Of a stretch of 6,931 bases of DNA, positions 4,950 to 6,931 are shown in pieces. The stretch is from the NCBI GenBank assembly GCA_946481615.1, contig CAMLOR010000180.1:1-6931 (forward strand), read 5' to 3'. The stretch's first letter is position 1. Each line of letters starts with the position of its first letter. Below the pieces are notes generated by a model. The model saw nothing but the letters and a program-made list of their open reading frames with translations, was not told the origin of the DNA and ran no database searches. The position numbers and the translations under genes are program-made. Source of the DNA: an uncultured Aquimonas sp. (GTDB lineage: Bacteria > Pseudomonadota > Gammaproteobacteria > Xanthomonadales > Xanthomonadaceae).

Positions 4950-6176
4950 TCAGTCCTTCACGCCCGCCCTCCACACCTCGCGTACGAGCTGCCCCCCGAG
5001 CCAGTAACACAACTCCGCCGGCTGCCCGATCCGCCAGCGCACGAAATCCGCCCGCATCCCCGGTGCCAGCACGCCGCGATCCCGCAACCCCAGCGCCCGC
5101 GCCGCATTCACGGTAGCGCCCCGCAGCGACTCCTCCGGCGTCATCCGGAACAACATGCACGCCAACGCCATCGCCAACCGCAGCGAAAGCAACGGCGACG
5201 TGCCCGGATTGCAATCGGTGGCGATCGCCATCGGCACGCCGTGCTCGCGGAACGCCCCGATGGGCGGCAGTTTCGTCTCGCGCAGGCAAAGGAAGGCACC
5301 GGGCAGCAGCACGGCCACCGTGCCTTGCGCGGCCATCGCGCGCACGCCCTCAACGCTGCTGAATTCCACGTGGTCGGCGCTCAGCCCACCGAACTCGGCG
5401 ACGAGCCCGGCGCCACCGAGATCGCTCAACTGATCCGCATGCAGCTTCACGGGCAGCCCGAGCGAGCGAGCGGTTTCGAACACGCGCCGCGTCTGCGCCG
5501 GTGAAAATCCGATGCCCTCGCAGAACGCATCCACCGCGTCGGCGAGGTTTTCCTTCGCCACGGCTGGCAGCATCCGCGTGCAGACCGCATCGATGTAGTC
5601 CTCCGCGCGCCCCGCGAATTCCGGCGGCAGCGCATGCGCGCCGAGGAAGGTCGTGCGTACGTCGATGCCCGTCTCGCGCTGCAGCCGGCGCGCGACGCGC
5701 AGCATCTTCAGCTCGTTGTCGACATCGAGCCCGTAGCCGGACTTGATCTCGACCGTGGTCACGCCATCGGCCTTGAGCGCCAGCGCGCGGGGCAGGGCGG
5801 CCGCGAGCAGTGCGTCCTCGCCCGCTTCGCGCGTGGCGCGCACGCTCGAAACGATGCCGCCGCCGGCGCGCGCTATCTGCTCGTAGCTGGCGCCCTGCAG
5901 CCGCAGCTCGAACTCGCCCGCGCGCTCGCCGCCGAATACCAGATGCGTGTGGCAGTCGATCAACCCGGGCGTGATCCACTCGCCCTGCGCCGATTCGACG
6001 CGATCGCTGAGCACGAAAGGATCGTCCGGCAGCTCGGTGCGCGCCCCGGCGAACACGATGCGCCCGTCGCGCCAGCCCAGCGCGCCGTCGCGGATCGCGC
6101 CGTACGGCTCGCCCGTTTCCGCCAGCGTGGCGAGCTGCGCGTCCACGATCAGCCCGTCCCAGCGCGCCTCGCCCAT
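4950..6176 (-). CDS. hutI: Imidazolonepropionase
   Basis: A metal-dependent amidohydrolase that opens 4-imidazolone-5-propionate to N-formimino-L-glutamate, the third step of histidine degradation, in the cytoplasm. From ATG 6176 the protein has 408 residues, the usual family length. Metal ligands are visible: His76 and His78 (IDCHTH), His246 (KLHAD), and Asp321 ([10 protein letters not shown]). EIKSGYGL (143-150), FLGAH (177-181) and SADH (266-269) are also typical. I chose ATG 6176 because GGGAGG (6182-6187, minus strand) lies 5 nt upstream. The alternative ATG at 6203 adds nine residues and overlaps a TACAAT -10 box. The much longer open frame reaching 6482 lacks homology and crosses hutF. 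It is divergent from hutF and convergent with bTHX. No hutH, hutU, hutG or hutC is visible in the window. Confidence 0.96.
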   Translation of the reverse strand: MGEARWDGLIVDAQLATLAETGEPYGAIRDGALGWRDGRIVFAGARTELPDDPFVLSDRVESAQGEWITPGLIDCHTHLVFGGERAGEFELRLQGASYEQIARAGGGIVSSVRATREAGEDALLAAALPRALALKADGVTTVEIKSGYGLDVDNELKMLRVARRLQRETGIDVRTTFLGAHALPPEFAGRAEDYIDAVCTRMLPAVAKENLADAVDAFCEGIGFSPAQTRRVFETARSLGLPVKLHADQLSDLGGAGLVAEFGGLSADHVEFSSVEGVRAMAAQGTVAVLLPGAFLCLRETKLPPIGAFREHGVPMAIATDCNPGTSPLLSLRLAMALACMLFRMTPEESLRGATVNAARALGLRDRGVLAPGMRADFVRWRIGQPAELCYWLGGQLVREVWRAGVKD

Positions 6177-6231
6177 TCCCGCCTCCCGTCCGAAGGCGGT
6201 CATTGTAGGCAGGGTCTGCGAGAATGCGGGC
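6177..6231. promoter_or_regulatory. Compact divergent hutI-hutF promoter region
   Basis: The 55-bp spacer holds two opposed -10-like boxes. TACAAT (6202-6207, minus strand, 5 of 6) would start hutI transcripts about 19 nt before its ATG and leave room for the GGGAGG at 6182-6187. GAGAAT (6220-6225, plus strand, 4 of 6, preceded by TGC) ends 6 nt before the hutF ATG and would give a leaderless hutF mRNA. The two promoters would overlap face to face, and their -35 regions would lie in each other's transcribed DNA; no good -35 is seen for either. I see no TGTATATACA-type HutC operator here. Confidence 0.4.
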
Positions 6232-6931
6232 ATGACCGACCTGATCGCCGAACACGCTTTCCTCGATGGCCGCTGGCAGCGCGACGTGCGCTTCGCCGCC
6301 GACGCCCCGTCGCGCGCCACCTGGGTGCTGCCAGGCGTGCCGAACCTGCATTCGCACGCCTTCCAGCGCGCCATGGCCGGCCTCGCCGAACGCCAGACCC
6401 ATCCGCAGGACAGCTTCTGGACCTGGCGCGAAGTGATGTACGGCTTCGCGGCGAAACTCACGCCGGAAGCGCTGCGCGACATCGCCGCGATGCTCTACGT
6501 CGAGATGCTCGAAGCCGGCTACACCTCGGTGTGCGAGTTCCACTACCTGCACCACGCGCCGGACGGCAGGCCTTACGCCGATCCCGCGCAGATGTCGCTG
6601 GCGCTGGTCGAGGCTGCACGCGAAACCGGCATCGCCCTCACGCTGCTGCCCACGCTCTACATGACCGGCGGCTTCGACGGACGGCCGCTCAACGAGCGCC
6701 AGCGCCGCTTCGGCCACGACGTCGACGGTTATCTCGAATTGCTCGAACGCCTGCGCAGCGAAACCAACGTCGGCCTGTGCTTCCACTCGCTGCGCGCGGT
6801 GCCCGAAGACGCGATGCGCTCCGTGCTCGAAGCGCAGCGCGGCATCGAACAACCGATTCACCTGCACATCGCCGAACAGATCGGCGAGGTGCAGGACTCG
6901 CTCGCCATCCGCAACGCGCGCCCCGTCGAAT
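6232..6931 (+). CDS. hutF: Formimidoylglutamate deiminase (3' end cut off by window edge)
   Basis: A zinc amidohydrolase that converts N-formimino-L-glutamate to N-formyl-L-glutamate plus ammonia, the step that defines the five-enzyme Hut pathway (HutG then releases formate). The visible 233 residues read through to the window edge without a stop. Family features are the metal motif [11 protein letters not shown] (His40, His42), SFWTWR (61-66), [12 protein letters not shown] (97-108), HSLRAV (His185 and Arg188, the spacing of the P. aeruginosa substrate-binding His206/Arg209) and IHLHIAEQ (209-216, with His212 the probable third metal ligand). The Asp ligand and about half the barrel lie beyond the edge. 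Only 39 residues precede HSH, fewer than the 55 I recall for P. aeruginosa HutF. No upstream in-frame start is available in the spacer. No Shine-Dalgarno sequence is seen. Confidence 0.92.
   Translation, partial: MTDLIAEHAFLDGRWQRDVRFAADAPSRATWVLPGVPNLHSHAFQRAMAGLAERQTHPQDSFWTWREVMYGFAAKLTPEALRDIAAMLYVEMLEAGYTSVCEFHYLHHAPDGRPYADPAQMSLALVEAARETGIALTLLPTLYMTGGFDGRPLNERQRRFGHDVDGYLELLERLRSETNVGLCFHSLRAVPEDAMRSVLEAQRGIEQPIHLHIAEQIGEVQDSLAIRNARPVE

Noticed and set aside
6177..6231. HutC operator between hutI and hutF
   Set aside because: No TGTATATACA-like palindrome is found in the spacer; control may come from elsewhere or another regulator.
6177..6482. Upstream extension of the hutI frame
   Set aside because: The extra residues are antisense to hutF and unlike imidazolonepropionase N-termini; ATG 6176 gives a family-length protein with a good ribosome binding site.
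5350..6867. 505-codon minus-strand open frame
   Set aside because: It crosses the hutI/hutF divergent spacer and lies antisense to hutF and off-frame to hutI, both of which have clear catalytic motifs.
1..6931. CRISPR arrays, tRNA or rRNA genes, transposases, phage genes
   Set aside because: No regularly spaced direct repeats, no cloverleaf with a TTCGA arm, and no transposase or phage-type protein was found on either strand.

Overview
The window is GC-rich, gene-dense chromosomal DNA with no phage, plasmid, insertion-sequence or CRISPR signature. Gene content, very GC-rich third codon positions, short spacers and several palindromic intergenic repeats suggest a gammaproteobacterium of the Lysobacterales (Xanthomonadales), such as a Lysobacter- or Rhodanobacteraceae-type genome. 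This assignment is an inference from remembered protein similarity, not from a search.

Layout, left to right: (1) the minus-strand 5' part of a periplasmic cyclophilin (ppiA), cut by the window edge; (2) a divergent spacer holding an 83-bp imperfect palindrome; (3) gltX, glutamyl-tRNA synthetase, complete; (4) a second palindromic element of about 107 bp; (5) zur, a Fur-family zinc regulator, whose 3' end overlaps the start of an exported zinc-hydrolase-like protein of the AstE/aspartoacylase group; (6) a MerC-domain membrane protein behind its own AT-rich promoter, followed 20 bp later by a small gene for ribosomal protein bTHX; (7) a perfect bidirectional terminator and a third palindromic repeat; (8) hutI (minus strand) and, divergently, the 5' part of hutF (plus strand), two enzymes of histidine degradation.

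How the genes relate: zur, the exported AstE-like protein and the MerC-domain protein form the most suggestive neighbourhood. A zinc sensor is translationally coupled to a predicted zinc enzyme and sits next to a metal-type membrane protein whose -10 box lies in a possible Zur-type AT-rich site. hutI and hutF are consecutive steps after urocanase: imidazolonepropionate to formiminoglutamate, then to formylglutamate, which implies the five-step Hut route. The cyclophilin, gltX and bTHX are housekeeping genes.

Most of the window is ordinary. The points worth a second look are the zur/AstE-like/MerC neighbourhood, three candidate leaderless promoters, three unrelated palindromic repeats in three intergenic gaps, a partly lost zinc site in GltX, a Lys/Ala-rich tail on bTHX, and a shortened N-terminal region in HutF. 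I found no clear evidence of an undescribed system.
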